From positions 23,624 through 87,623 of the forward strand of contig JAZLCO010000085.1 in NCBI GenBank assembly GCA_045614225.1: DNA of 64,000 nucleotides. The letters are read 5' to 3'. The stretch's first letter is position 1; every line of letters begins with the position of its first letter. The translations under genes and the position numbers were made by a program. The notes beneath the pieces are model-generated. The model was not told where the DNA came from. It did not search any database and worked only from the letters and a program-made list of their open reading frames with translations. The DNA comes from UBA9715 sp045614225 (GTDB lineage: Bacteria; Actinomycetota; Coriobacteriia; Coriobacteriales; Eggerthellaceae). Shown one piece after another: positions 43,882 through 52,496 of the stretch.

Positions 43882-44108
43882 GATTCGGACACAGAGGGTC
43901 ACATCAATGCCGAATTCGTGGACCACGGAGCGGGCGAATCTGCATGAAGGACAAGAGCGAGATGCACTGTAACACCCTACGTCCCCATTCCATCGACTAC
44001 CTCGAAGGCGCACAAACAGTCGCCGATGCGTTTGCCAAAAATACAGTGAGCAAAATCAAAAAAGCGAGGAGGTTGAAAGACGCTCTATTGTTTCCATGTA
44101 ACCCTAAA

Positions 44109-44134
44109 GACCGGCTTGAGAAAGCCGGTCTTTT
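44109..44134. terminator. Terminator downstream of the SufB-like gene
   Basis: A perfect nine-base-pair stem (GACCGGCTT / AAGCCGGTC) with a four-base loop, four T on the plus side and three on the minus side. It lies 48 bases beyond the stop of the SufB/D-like gene. Confidence 0.75.
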
Positions 44135-44177
44135 CATCCTGAAATGCACATTTGGAACACTGTACTCTTGGCCCCGA

Positions 44178-45107
44178 TTAGCTCAAGAAGTCGTCGAGGA
44201 TCTCCTGTTCGGCTTCCTCTTCAGACAAGCCGAGGGTCATCAGCTTCGTAATCTGCTCGCCAGCAATCTTGCCGATAGCCGCCTCGTGCATGAGGATGGC
44301 GTCGGGGCTATCCGCCTCGATACCCGGAATCGACTTGACCTTCGCATCGCCCATGATGATGGCGTCGCACTGCACGTGCCCACGGCAGGCGGCCTTGCCC
44401 ACGACGAGCGGGTTGAAGATCTGCACGCTGCGGTCCTGGGCAACCGAGCGCGAGATGATCTGCACGCTCGAGTCTTCGCCCTCGAGCTCGATGAGCACAT
44501 TGGACGTGGCGGTCTGGTCGTCATGGGTGAGCAGGCGCTCGGTCAGCACGAGTTTCGCTCCAGCGCCCAACTTCGCATTGGTGTCGCGAATCGTCGACGT
44601 GACACCGCGCAGCTGTAGCATCTCCATCTCGCAGTACGAGTTCTCGTCCATGTAGACATTGGTGGTCGGGTTGAGGATGCGCTCGCCAGTGCCCTCACCC
44701 TCGCCGTAATGCTTTTCGATGTACTTGATGCGGCTGTTCTTGCCAATGTGGAACGAGTGGATGCCGTCGTGCTCGCTTGCTGCATGGCTGTCGTTGTGAA
44801 TGCCGCAACCTGCGATGATCTCGACATCACAATCATCGCCGATGTAGAACGTGTTGTACACGACGTCCTTCAGACCCGATTGCGTGACGATGACCGGGAT
44901 GAACACCGTCTCGCCCTTCGTGCCAGGCTTGACCTTGATGTCAATGCCCGGGTTGTCGGTCTTGGTTTCGATTTCGATGTAAGCCGAGCTGTGACGCTCG
45001 ACGAGCTTGCCGTCGCGGCGGATGTTGAACGCGCCCTTCGGCATGCCGTGAATGTTCGCGATGGTCGCCAACAGGCTCTCATCGATGGGGGAAAGATCTA
45101 CTGCCAT
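44178..45107 (-). CDS. sufB: SufB/SufD-like scaffold of a minimal SUF (SMS-type) system
   Basis: 309 residues, shorter than E. coli SufB (495) or SufD (423) and matching the compact SufB-like proteins paired only with SufC in minimal systems. The core beta-helix region has E-I-I-A-G-C-G-I-H-N and the later H-D-D-Q-T and C-R-G-H-V motifs typical of the family. With SufC it builds Fe-S clusters for the many Fe-S enzymes of the cell. It follows sufC by 66 bases. No sufD, sufS or sufU is adjacent. Confidence 0.85.
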   Translation of the reverse strand: MAVDLSPIDESLLATIANIHGMPKGAFNIRRDGKLVERHSSAYIEIETKTDNPGIDIKVKPGTKGETVFIPVIVTQSGLKDVVYNTFYIGDDCDVEIIAGCGIHNDSHAASEHDGIHSFHIGKNSRIKYIEKHYGEGEGTGERILNPTTNVYMDENSYCEMEMLQLRGVTSTIRDTNAKLGAGAKLVLTERLLTHDDQTATSNVLIELEGEDSSVQIISRSVAQDRSVQIFNPLVVGKAACRGHVQCDAIIMGDAKVKSIPGIEADSPDAILMHEAAIGKIAGEQITKLMTLGLSEEEAEQEILDDFLS

Positions 45108-45173
45108 AGTTGAAAACTCCTATCGAATGGCAGCTTGCATCGACATCGGAACCGATGCAGCTGCCCATCGTAT

Positions 45174-45950
45174 CTAGCACGTGGTGGGAATCTCGGTGAT
45201 GTGAAGACGCGTCGGCTCGGTCAGCGCGCAGCCGGCAACCATCTTGCGTGCGAGGCCCAGCTGAGGCATGACCTCTTCGGTCGGCCCCTCAGCGGACACG
45301 CGCCCGCCTTCGAGCAACACGATACGGTCAGCAAGGCGGATGAGTCGCTCCTGGTGCGAGATGATGATGATCGAGTGGCCTTCGCCGGCATCGTGAATCT
45401 GGCGGAACGTCTCGGTCAGACGATCGAAGCTCCACAGGTCGATGCCTGCTTCAGGCTCGTCGTAGATGGCCAGCTTCGGATTGCGGGCAAGCATGGTTGC
45501 GATCTCGATGCGCTTGACCTCGCCACCCGACAGGTTCTTGTCGACTTCGCGCGTCAACCAATCAGCCGAGCACAAGCCGACCTTGGCCAGATACTGATTG
45601 CATGACAGCATGGGCAGACGCTCCCCTGCCGCAATCTCGAGCAGTTTCTTCACCTTCATGCCCTTAAAGCGGGCCGGTTGCTGGAAACCATAGCCGATGC
45701 CCCTCTGGGCACGCTCGGTGATGGAAAGCCCGGTGATGTCCTCACCGTCGAGCAGGATCTGACCGCTCGTCGCCTGTTCGATGCCCATAATGAGCTTGGC
45801 AAGCGTCGACTTACCGCCGCCGTTCGGGCCGGTGATGACCGTGAAGCTGTCGTCGGGAATGACAAGCGACAGGTCGTCGATGATTCGCTTGGTCTCTTTC
45901 GCACCCTCGCTTACGGGCACTTCGAAGACCAAGTTGCGCAGTTCTAGCAT
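45174..45950 (-). CDS. sufC: Fe-S assembly ATPase SufC
   Basis: 258 residues. Walker A G-P-N-G-G-G-K-S-T near 40, Q-loop F-Q-Q-P near 88, signature N-L-S-G-G-E near 138, Walker B A-I-Y-D-E-P-E-A-G-I-D near 160 (the E-A-G-I-D of SufC-type ATPases), and the switch His in I-I-S-H near 195. It is soluble and partners the SufB-like protein directly downstream. First gene of the pair; no other transporter subunit is present, in line with a SUF rather than transport role. Confidence 0.9.
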   Translation of the reverse strand: MLELRNLVFEVPVSEGAKETKRIIDDLSLVIPDDSFTVITGPNGGGKSTLAKLIMGIEQATSGQILLDGEDITGLSITERAQRGIGYGFQQPARFKGMKVKKLLEIAAGERLPMLSCNQYLAKVGLCSADWLTREVDKNLSGGEVKRIEIATMLARNPKLAIYDEPEAGIDLWSFDRLTETFRQIHDAGEGHSIIIISHQERLIRLADRIVLLEGGRVSAEGPTEEVMPQLGLARKMVAGCALTEPTRLHITEIPTTC

Positions 45951-46071
45951 TGTTGCAACTTTCTCTCGTTATCGATATTTCCTATACATAGTACCCGAAT
46001 GGAGACGAAAAGGCATGTGCGCGACCAAAGCACCGTCAAGGCTGCACGACGTCATCGCAATTATTATTTGC

Positions 46072-46680
46072 CTAGCCCTCGAGCCAAAGATACGAAACAC
46101 CCAGACCACCGTCAGCAGCACGTTGTTGCGCTTCCTTGAGCTGGTCGGCATAGGAGACATCTGGCCAGAAACGCTCGGCACGCGCGAAGCCTGCCTCAAC
46201 GATTAGGGAATTGACCATCTTCGAGGTGATTTCCTCGGAGCTGTTGGGGTCTGAAGGAACATCCAGCCAAACATATCGGACAAGTCTTCCGTACTTATCG
46301 GTTTCTGACACGTCTTTTTGCAGGTAGACGACACGACCAACGGGCAACAGCGCACGCACGTGTTCCGTGGCGAGCACGCCCTCCTGCGTGTTGCGCTCTT
46401 GCTCGTGCGAAGCAGATTCGGGCGCATCGATGCCCGCCAAGCGCACCCGTTTCTCATTTCCGTCGATTACGACGTCAATCGTGTCGCCGTCCACCACGTA
46501 CTCGACGGTAGCTTTCTGGAACTCAGCTGAAGGCCCTTGTTGGCGATGGCATCCTGCAAGTCCAAAGGAAAGCAACGCCGCAACCGTGATGGCCAGCAGC
46601 GCAGGCACGCCGATGGAGAGCGGCGGCTTGCGCGTCTTGTGATGAAACACGGTACATGCGATGTTGCTGAAATCGGTCAA
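46072..46680 (-). CDS. Thermonuclease-family (SNase) lipoprotein
   Basis: 202 residues. A long N-terminus ends in a hydrophobic segment and lipobox G-L-A-G-C near residue 43. The staphylococcal-nuclease domain follows with Y-V-V-D-G-D-T-I, the catalytic R-V-R-L-A-G-I-D-A-P-E, and K-Y-G-R-L-V-R-Y near 130. All three catalytic residues (Arg, Glu, Arg) are present. It is a surface-anchored calcium-dependent nuclease, possibly for nutrient DNA or RNA. Monocistronic and divergent from the ClC gene. Confidence 0.88.
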   Translation of the reverse strand: MTDFSNIACTVFHHKTRKPPLSIGVPALLAITVAALLSFGLAGCHRQQGPSAEFQKATVEYVVDGDTIDVVIDGNEKRVRLAGIDAPESASHEQERNTQEGVLATEHVRALLPVGRVVYLQKDVSETDKYGRLVRYVWLDVPSDPNSSEEITSKMVNSLIVEAGFARAERFWPDVSYADQLKEAQQRAADGGLGVSYLWLEG

Positions 46681-46769
46681 CTTCTTCCTTCCACGTGGTC
46701 GAACACTATAACGTATTTGGAGCGATACAGCCGATGTTGTGAGAAACTGGTTGCATCAAGGAGGAATCC

Positions 46770-48134
46770 ATGTCCCGATTGAAGCGCGCCGAAAAACCAC
46801 GAGCGAAAAAGCCACCTGACACGCGGCCGTTCATCCGCGACGCCAGGCGCCCGTTCGAGGGGCCTGTCGAAAAAGCCACCGTCAACGTCACCATGGTGCT
46901 GCTCGCTCTCGTCGTAGGCTTCATCGTCGGCTTCCTGGTCTTTCTCGTCATGAACCTTTCAACATGGCTGACTGAGCTGCTGTGGAAAGGCGCGGGCGAG
47001 TCATTGGGCGCTGCCTGGTTCCCCTTGCTCGTCTGCACGTTGGGGGGTCTCATCATCGGTTTGTGGACCCATTACTCGGGAAGCCGCGTCGAACCGCTTG
47101 AGAAGGTCATGTCCACGTTTAGAGCCACGGGCTCGTACGACTTGAACGGAACGGGGAAAGCCACCGTGTCGTTCCTGCTTCCACTTGTGTTCGGTGGCTC
47201 AATCGGCTTTGAAGCGGGCCTGACGGGCTTGATCACGGCTGGCTGCTGCTGGATTCGCGACAAGTTGAAGGCTGCTGGTTTGCGCGAGGCAGCTGTAGCT
47301 GACGTCACGATCGCTGCGAGCATTTCGGCAATTTTCGCAACACCACTCGCCGGCATTGTCGCAGGCGCTGAGAGCACGCGCCCCGACGGCGACGACCAGC
47401 TCGCGGAAGCGGACGTCGACGACTACAACATGCGCCGTCCCGCCAAAATCGTGCTCTATACGGCTGCGGCATTCGGAGCGTTTGCCGGCATCCGGGCACT
47501 CTCGGCATTGTTCGGCTCATCGGCGGGCTTTCCACATTTCGACACCATCGGCTCTGAAGGAACCGGCTATCTCTGGATTCTGCTCGCACTTGCTGCAGCC
47601 TATCTGATGGCGCTGCTATACCATGCGTCGAACACCCTGACAGGACAGCTTGCGCACAACTTGGGAAACGGCATGATCGGCACCGTCCTCGGACCCGTCA
47701 TTGCCGGAGCCGCACTCGGCCTGATGGCGACGTTCTTCCCTTACGTGCTGTTCCCCGGCGAAGTGCAATCGCACGAGCTCATGCAGACTTGGACGAGTTG
47801 GACCGCTGCAGCGCTCATCGCAACTGGCATGCTCAAAGCACTTGCCACCCCAATGTGCATCAACCTGGGATGGGTTGGAGGCAATTTCTGCCCGAGCATC
47901 TTCGCTGGAGCTGCATGCGGATACGGATTGGCCATGCTCACCGGGGCCGATCCCATGCTCATGGTGACGGTCGTGACATCGGGGTTCCTGGCAGGCGTCA
48001 TGCGCAAGCCATTGCTGGCGATTGCGATACTCATGTTGTGTTTTCCCCTCGAAAGCATCGTGTGGATGGGCCTGTCGGCAATCGTCTTGGCAGCGCTCCC
48101 CTTGCCCGCAGTCTTGATGCCAGACAAAAGCTGA
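46770..48134 (+). CDS. ClC-family chloride channel/antiporter
   Basis: 454 residues with about ten membrane segments after a basic N-terminal ~45 residues. The filter-like segment G-G-S-I-G-F-E-A-G near 140 has the gating glutamate, and G-G-N-F-C-P-S-I-F-A-G-A near 370 matches the G-G-x-F-x-P motif. The usual G-S-G-I-P is replaced by S-G-S-R-V-E-P, so ion selectivity may differ. AAGGAGG lies six bases before the ATG. No regulatory CBS domain is present. Confidence 0.85.
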   Translation: MSRLKRAEKPRAKKPPDTRPFIRDARRPFEGPVEKATVNVTMVLLALVVGFIVGFLVFLVMNLSTWLTELLWKGAGESLGAAWFPLLVCTLGGLIIGLWTHYSGSRVEPLEKVMSTFRATGSYDLNGTGKATVSFLLPLVFGGSIGFEAGLTGLITAGCCWIRDKLKAAGLREAAVADVTIAASISAIFATPLAGIVAGAESTRPDGDDQLAEADVDDYNMRRPAKIVLYTAAAFGAFAGIRALSALFGSSAGFPHFDTIGSEGTGYLWILLALAAAYLMALLYHASNTLTGQLAHNLGNGMIGTVLGPVIAGAALGLMATFFPYVLFPGEVQSHELMQTWTSWTAAALIATGMLKALATPMCINLGWVGGNFCPSIFAGAACGYGLAMLTGADPMLMVTVVTSGFLAGVMRKPLLAIAILMLCFPLESIVWMGLSAIVLAALPLPAVLMPDKS

Positions 48135-48156
48135 TGGAATAAGCTCCAACGCAATT

Positions 48157-48351
48157 TCAGCAGATCTCGAAGCCCGAATCGAGACCACCCAGCTCGTTGT
48201 GCTGCATCTCCGCTTCATGCTCCTTCTCGCGAAGGGCGTCCTGGTAGCCTTTGAGCGGATCGAAGGGAATGAAGATCTTCGCACGCTGCGAGAGCGGCAT
48301 GCGTGGACGCGGCAACACGGGAGCTTGAGCGTCGAAATCGTTATTCGCCAC
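48157..48351 (-). CDS. YolD-like small protein
   Basis: 64 residues. R-A-K-I-F-I-P-F-D-P-L-K-G-Y followed by A-L-R-E-K-E fits the YolD-like domain, a small partner of UmuC-type polymerases in Gram-positive bacteria. Its start overlaps the polymerase gene by 11 bases, so both are made together. In Bacillus the yolD-like gene usually precedes the polymerase; here it follows. Confidence 0.65.
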   Translation of the reverse strand: MANNDFDAQAPVLPRPRMPLSQRAKIFIPFDPLKGYQDALREKEHEAEMQHNELGGLDSGFEIC

Positions 48352-49705
48352 TTTTGTGCCCTCCGATCTGACGGTTGCGGTCGCGCTGGGTCGCCTGCGG
48401 CATCAAGTCGATGCCTTTCAGCAGTGCGTTCTTCCCGAACTTCCGTTTCACATCGAGGATGGCTTCCTGACGGGTGCGCTCCTCGACCGTTTCCTCTTCG
48501 TCGACGAACAGCGACAGCTGGCCTTCGCCTTCCGGCATGACGTTGTTGAAGTTCAGCATCATGTTGTGAACGGTGCGTTCGCGATCGACTATCTGCTCGA
48601 ACAGATCAACGATCAGCGGCATGATAATAGCGCGGGCGTTCGTAGCTTCTGGGAACCGAACCGTTCCCCGCGCATCGATCGTATAGTTTCGCGGATCGGC
48701 GGGGTCGTAGTTTCCTCGCGGACGATCCGCAGCCTCTTTCGTGTAACGAACCGAAAGCGAGACGGAATCGGCGACAAGGCGTTGCCCCACCATATCGAGA
48801 CAAGAAGCGTCAGCCATCTCCTTGATAACGAGCAGTGCGTCATCGAATGCGTAGGGCTTCCCGAGCACCTGTGCATTGGTGATCGAATGGCTCTGCGGTT
48901 GGTATGCCTTGATGTCGGCGATGGTCACCGGCTCGTATCCCCACGCATGGTCGATGAGAATCTCGGCATCGATTCCGAAAACCGAGTAGAGCCGCTCCAA
49001 ATCGGGATAAAGCGCAAGCTCGCCCATGGTGCGAATGCCCAATTCGTGCAAACGACGCTCCGTCCCCTTGCCGATGCGCCAGAAATCTGTCAGGGGCTTG
49101 TGGTCCCACAGCGTCGCACGGAACGATTCCTCGTCGAGTTCCCCAAAGAAATCCACGCTGTGTTTCGCAGTGATATCGAGCGCCAGCTTTGCGAGATATA
49201 GGTTGGGCCCGAGACCACAGGCGGCAGGTATGCCCACTTCGTCGAGCACCTCGCGACGAATGCGCTCTCCCAATTCACGAGCCGTGCAACCATAGAGCGG
49301 CAGATAGTTCGTCACATCCATGAACGCTTCGTCGATCGAATAGACATGAATGTCGTCTTTCGAGAAATACCGCAAGTAAATAGCGTAGATGTTGGCAGAG
49401 TACTCGATGTACTTGGCCATGCGTGGGGGCGCCATGATGTAATCGAGCGTATCGGGTATCTCGAACACGCGGGCACGACCGGAAACACCATGAGCTTTGA
49501 GCGAGGGTGAAACGGCGAGGCAAATCGTCTTCTCCGTGCGTTCGGGATCCGCCACGACCAAATTGGTCGTCATGGGGTCGAGCCCGCGCTCGATACATTC
49601 GACCGAAGCGTAAAACGACTTCAAGTCGATGCACAGATACTGCTTGCTCTGTTGGGAATCACCCACCCGTCGACCTTCCTGCTCTTCGAATCCAATTACT
49701 TTCAC
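48341..49705 (-). CDS. Y-family DNA polymerase (UmuC/ImpB type)
   Basis: 454 residues. The palm motifs D-L-K-S-F-Y-A-S-V-E-C near 27 and Y-S-I-D-E-A-F near 121 carry the metal-binding acids. Thumb helix-hairpin-helix (WRIGKGTERRLHELGI) and little-finger regions follow. It resembles the YqjW/UvrX branch rather than DinB in length and C-terminus. It performs translesion synthesis and is often SOS-controlled; I see no clear LexA box. Its ATG overlaps the DUF523 gene stop (ATGA). Confidence 0.87.
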   Translation of the reverse strand: MKVIGFEEQEGRRVGDSQQSKQYLCIDLKSFYASVECIERGLDPMTTNLVVADPERTEKTICLAVSPSLKAHGVSGRARVFEIPDTLDYIMAPPRMAKYIEYSANIYAIYLRYFSKDDIHVYSIDEAFMDVTNYLPLYGCTARELGERIRREVLDEVGIPAACGLGPNLYLAKLALDITAKHSVDFFGELDEESFRATLWDHKPLTDFWRIGKGTERRLHELGIRTMGELALYPDLERLYSVFGIDAEILIDHAWGYEPVTIADIKAYQPQSHSITNAQVLGKPYAFDDALLVIKEMADASCLDMVGQRLVADSVSLSVRYTKEAADRPRGNYDPADPRNYTIDARGTVRFPEATNARAIIMPLIVDLFEQIVDRERTVHNMMLNFNNVMPEGEGQLSLFVDEEETVEERTRQEAILDVKRKFGKNALLKGIDLMPQATQRDRNRQIGGHKSGE

Positions 49706-50133
49706 TGCACGTCAAACTCATCCACGACATCGAGGCCTGCATTCGCAAGCATGTCTGCAGCGATTCCGCGACCGGGAATGACAACCCCCTTGAAGGAGCC
49801 GTCGTACACTTCGTGCACCCCACACGAAGGGCTGCGCGATTTGAGAACGGCACGTTTGCAACCCCGCTCTCGAGCGATCGCAAGCGCTGCACGTGCGCCG
49901 TCGAGAAAAGCCTCCGTCCGGTCGTGTCCCATGCGATCGACGACGCGACCATCGTGTTGAATTTCCGAAGGCGTGCGCGGCGTCGGCAGCCCACCGAGCT
50001 GCTCAGGGCAAACTGGCACGAGCTCGTATTGACCTGCGAGCGCCTTCGCCTCTTCGCACGGTTGTGCTTTGCCATCGTAGCGGCACGGCTCTCCCAGCAA
50101 ACACGCGCTTATCAATATGGCCTCGTGCGACAT
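49702..50133 (-). CDS. DUF523 protein
   Basis: 143 residues. The family signature is complete: I-S-A-C-L-L-G-E-P-C-R-Y-D-G near the start, V-C-P-E near 40, and L-K-S-R-S-P-S-C-G near 97, with conserved cysteines that suggest metal or Fe-S binding. The ATG at 50133 follows AGGGGGAG. Coupled to the UmuC-type polymerase gene by a four-base overlap. Function of the family is not established. Confidence 0.87.
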   Translation of the reverse strand: MSHEAILISACLLGEPCRYDGKAQPCEEAKALAGQYELVPVCPEQLGGLPTPRTPSEIQHDGRVVDRMGHDRTEAFLDGARAALAIARERGCKRAVLKSRSPSCGVHEVYDGSFKGVVIPGRGIAADMLANAGLDVVDEFDVQ

Positions 50134-50143
50134 TGCTCCCCCT

Positions 50144-50821
50144 TCATCCTGATGCGGGAACTTGGAGCTTGCCGTCAACGGAAACGCTCACCTTGCTGTT
50201 GCAATACGGGCAGAAACGCGACATGCCGAGCGGCACCGTGATATTCGCGCCGCAATTCGGGCACGATGCTCCAATTGACGACATCATGCCACTTGGATCG
50301 AAATCGGGGTTCATCAAATCGTCTTCTTGCTCGATGTGCAAGTCGCAAACCGATCCAGGCACGAGAGCCGCAACGCCGTCGTGCACCTTTATCGACACCG
50401 TCGCACCGCGCGGATAATTCGCCACGTTGGATTCTCCAGTCGTGACGCGCGCTTCCCGAACTTGGCCGGACATCAAATAGCGAATGACGAGCGTGATGCA
50501 CGGTTGGCCGTTCATCGTGACCCGATAGTCTGGCTCGTAATCGTAAATCTTTCCGAGATACGAAGCGCCTTGCTGCAACACGGCATCGGTTTCGTGCATG
50601 CCATCATGCCCGATCTTGGCGAAAAACCCGCCAACGCCGCAGAAGATGGCCACGAACAGCACACCGAAAAGCATCATTTCAGGTTCGTGTAAAGATACGG
50701 ACATCGCCACGCCGCCCAGTCCGATGATGGCGCCGAGCACCACGAACAGGATGCCAAGGTAGAACATGATCTTCATGGGGCTGCCCGCTGGCCCGCTGAC
50801 TTCAAGGCTCGTTCTCGTCAT
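50144..50821 (-). CDS. Membrane protein with C-terminal zinc ribbon
   Basis: 225 residues (209 if the second ATG is used). Two transmembrane segments lie around 17-37 and 48-68. A soluble beta-rich domain follows, then a C-terminal zinc ribbon with C-P-N-C near 188 and C-P-Y-C near 206. The segment Y-R-V-T-M-N-G with P-R-G-A-T-V resembles small domains seen in DUF3592-like membrane proteins. It begins the run leading to DUF523 and the polymerase, ten bases apart. Function unknown. Confidence 0.7.
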   Translation of the reverse strand: MTRTSLEVSGPAGSPMKIMFYLGILFVVLGAIIGLGGVAMSVSLHEPEMMLFGVLFVAIFCGVGGFFAKIGHDGMHETDAVLQQGASYLGKIYDYEPDYRVTMNGQPCITLVIRYLMSGQVREARVTTGESNVANYPRGATVSIKVHDGVAALVPGSVCDLHIEQEDDLMNPDFDPSGMMSSIGASCPNCGANITVPLGMSRFCPYCNSKVSVSVDGKLQVPASG

Positions 50822-50939
50822 GAGGTTCCTTCTTCCAGCTGATACGAGGTTATTATACGTCGCTCCGAAACAACGATGAGGTCGGTGTCTCGCTCGAGGA
50901 AGAGCGCTAAACTATGTGAGAGGAGGACCACCTGTCAAG

Positions 50940-52463
50940 ATGACTTACAACCGCACTGATAGATTTAATGATGGCTACGACCCCAATCGCGATCGTAGAC
51001 AGACAACCATGCGCAACGCCAATCGAGACCTTTACTATGCGTCCTCGCGCAACACCAACCACAACCGCGCCCGAACGTCTGAGCGCAGCGCCAACCAAAA
51101 CCGCGCGTCAACCCGAAGCACCAATCGCAGCCGTGTTGACTCCTCCACGCACAGAGCAACCGGCACTACTCGAAACAACTCGACTCGTTCTGCCTCGCAG
51201 AGACGTAGCTCGCAACGCTATGGCTCGAATCGCTATGACACGAACCGTCAATCCACCATGCGTGCGTACGGAGCAAGTGCATCAACTACTGCCAGCAGGA
51301 AGCCATTCGTCATCGTAATTGCTGCAGCAATAGTCCTTGCGCTCGCAATCGTTGGATGCAATGCACTCAACCACAAGACGAGCTCGAACGAGAAACCAGT
51401 CGAATCGCTCATGTCGACCATCACCGCCTCGCAACCGCGCATGCTCACGTTCCTTGCCGTTGGCGATATCGTGCCTCACAAGGAGATGATCGCCCAGTCA
51501 CGCAGCGACGACGGATCCTACGATTTCAACCATGTTTTCGAGCCCGTGCTTACGCGGCTTGCTCCCTATGATCTGCTCAGCGTCACGCAAGAAACGCCTC
51601 TCGTCACCGATGAATCGCGTGTGGGCGGCTATCCGATTTTCGGAACGCCTGTCCAAATGGGCGATGCAATTGACAACGCCGGCTTCGACATCGTGACATC
51701 GGCGACGAACCACTCGTTGGACCAAGGCATCGACGGCGTCTTCGACACGGTGGACTACTGGAAGCAGAACCATCCCGAAATCACGCTCATGGGTTTGCAC
51801 GATGATCCCGCAGACGCCAACGGGGTCACGTTCATCGAACGCAACGGCATCACGATAGCGATGACCGACCTCACGTACAGCCTCAATGGATTCGAGTTGC
51901 CCGCAGGACAGGAATACGCCGTCGACATGCTCGACGACCTCGACACGATTGTGGCAAACGTCGAAGCCGCCCAGGAAAAAGCCGATATCACCATCTGCTA
52001 CGTCCACATGGGCAACGAGTACGCAACAGTGCCCTCGGCCGAACAGCGCGAAACTGCCGAGCGGCTCATTGATGCGGGCGCCGACGTTGTGATTGGCTCG
52101 CATGTGCACGTCGTGCAACCCATGGAGGAAGTAACCACGGCTGCCGGCAACAAGGGCATCGTGTACTTCAGCCTTGGCAATTTCGCCTCGAACCAGGCCG
52201 ACGTCGAAAACATGCTCGGCGGCGCAGCCGTCTTGACCATCGCGAAGACCCCGACCAAGGACGGTGGTTGGAGCACATCGGTCGTATCGCACGAATTCGT
52301 GCCCGTCTTCTGCCATTACGACTACGACACAACGCAGATGTACTTCCTCGACGACTACACCGACGAGTTGGCAAGCAGCCATTTCATCACGCTGTACGGC
52401 CACCCGTTCACAGTCGATCAAGTTAACGGCATTTGGACGGACATCACCGGCTTGCCGAGATAG
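50940..52463 (+). CDS. CapA-family (poly-gamma-glutamate synthesis-type) membrane-anchored phosphoesterase
   Basis: 507 residues from the ATG at 50940. Residues 1-120 form a low-complexity tail rich in Arg, Ser, Asn and Thr. One transmembrane helix lies near 123-142. The CapA metallophosphatase-like domain follows outside: F-L-A-V-G-D-I near 175, S-A-T-N-H near 258, V-H-M-G-N-E near 355, I-G-S-H-V-H-V near 390. The AGGAGG at 50920 is rather far (about 14 bases) from the ATG; a GTG at 50916 is the alternative. No capB or capC is nearby, so the substrate is open. Confidence 0.8.
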   Translation: MTYNRTDRFNDGYDPNRDRRQTTMRNANRDLYYASSRNTNHNRARTSERSANQNRASTRSTNRSRVDSSTHRATGTTRNNSTRSASQRRSSQRYGSNRYDTNRQSTMRAYGASASTTASRKPFVIVIAAAIVLALAIVGCNALNHKTSSNEKPVESLMSTITASQPRMLTFLAVGDIVPHKEMIAQSRSDDGSYDFNHVFEPVLTRLAPYDLLSVTQETPLVTDESRVGGYPIFGTPVQMGDAIDNAGFDIVTSATNHSLDQGIDGVFDTVDYWKQNHPEITLMGLHDDPADANGVTFIERNGITIAMTDLTYSLNGFELPAGQEYAVDMLDDLDTIVANVEAAQEKADITICYVHMGNEYATVPSAEQRETAERLIDAGADVVIGSHVHVVQPMEEVTTAAGNKGIVYFSLGNFASNQADVENMLGGAAVLTIAKTPTKDGGWSTSVVSHEFVPVFCHYDYDTTQMYFLDDYTDELASSHFITLYGHPFTVDQVNGIWTDITGLPR

Positions 52464-52496
52464 CGAAGTCGTTGGGAGAAATGCACAGGGTTAGCA

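Noticed and set aside
42991..44013. 340-codon minus-strand frame across the GDSL gene end and the palindrome array
   Set aside because: It runs antisense into a complete SGNH gene and its repeats come from the DNA palindromes; no ribosome binding site.
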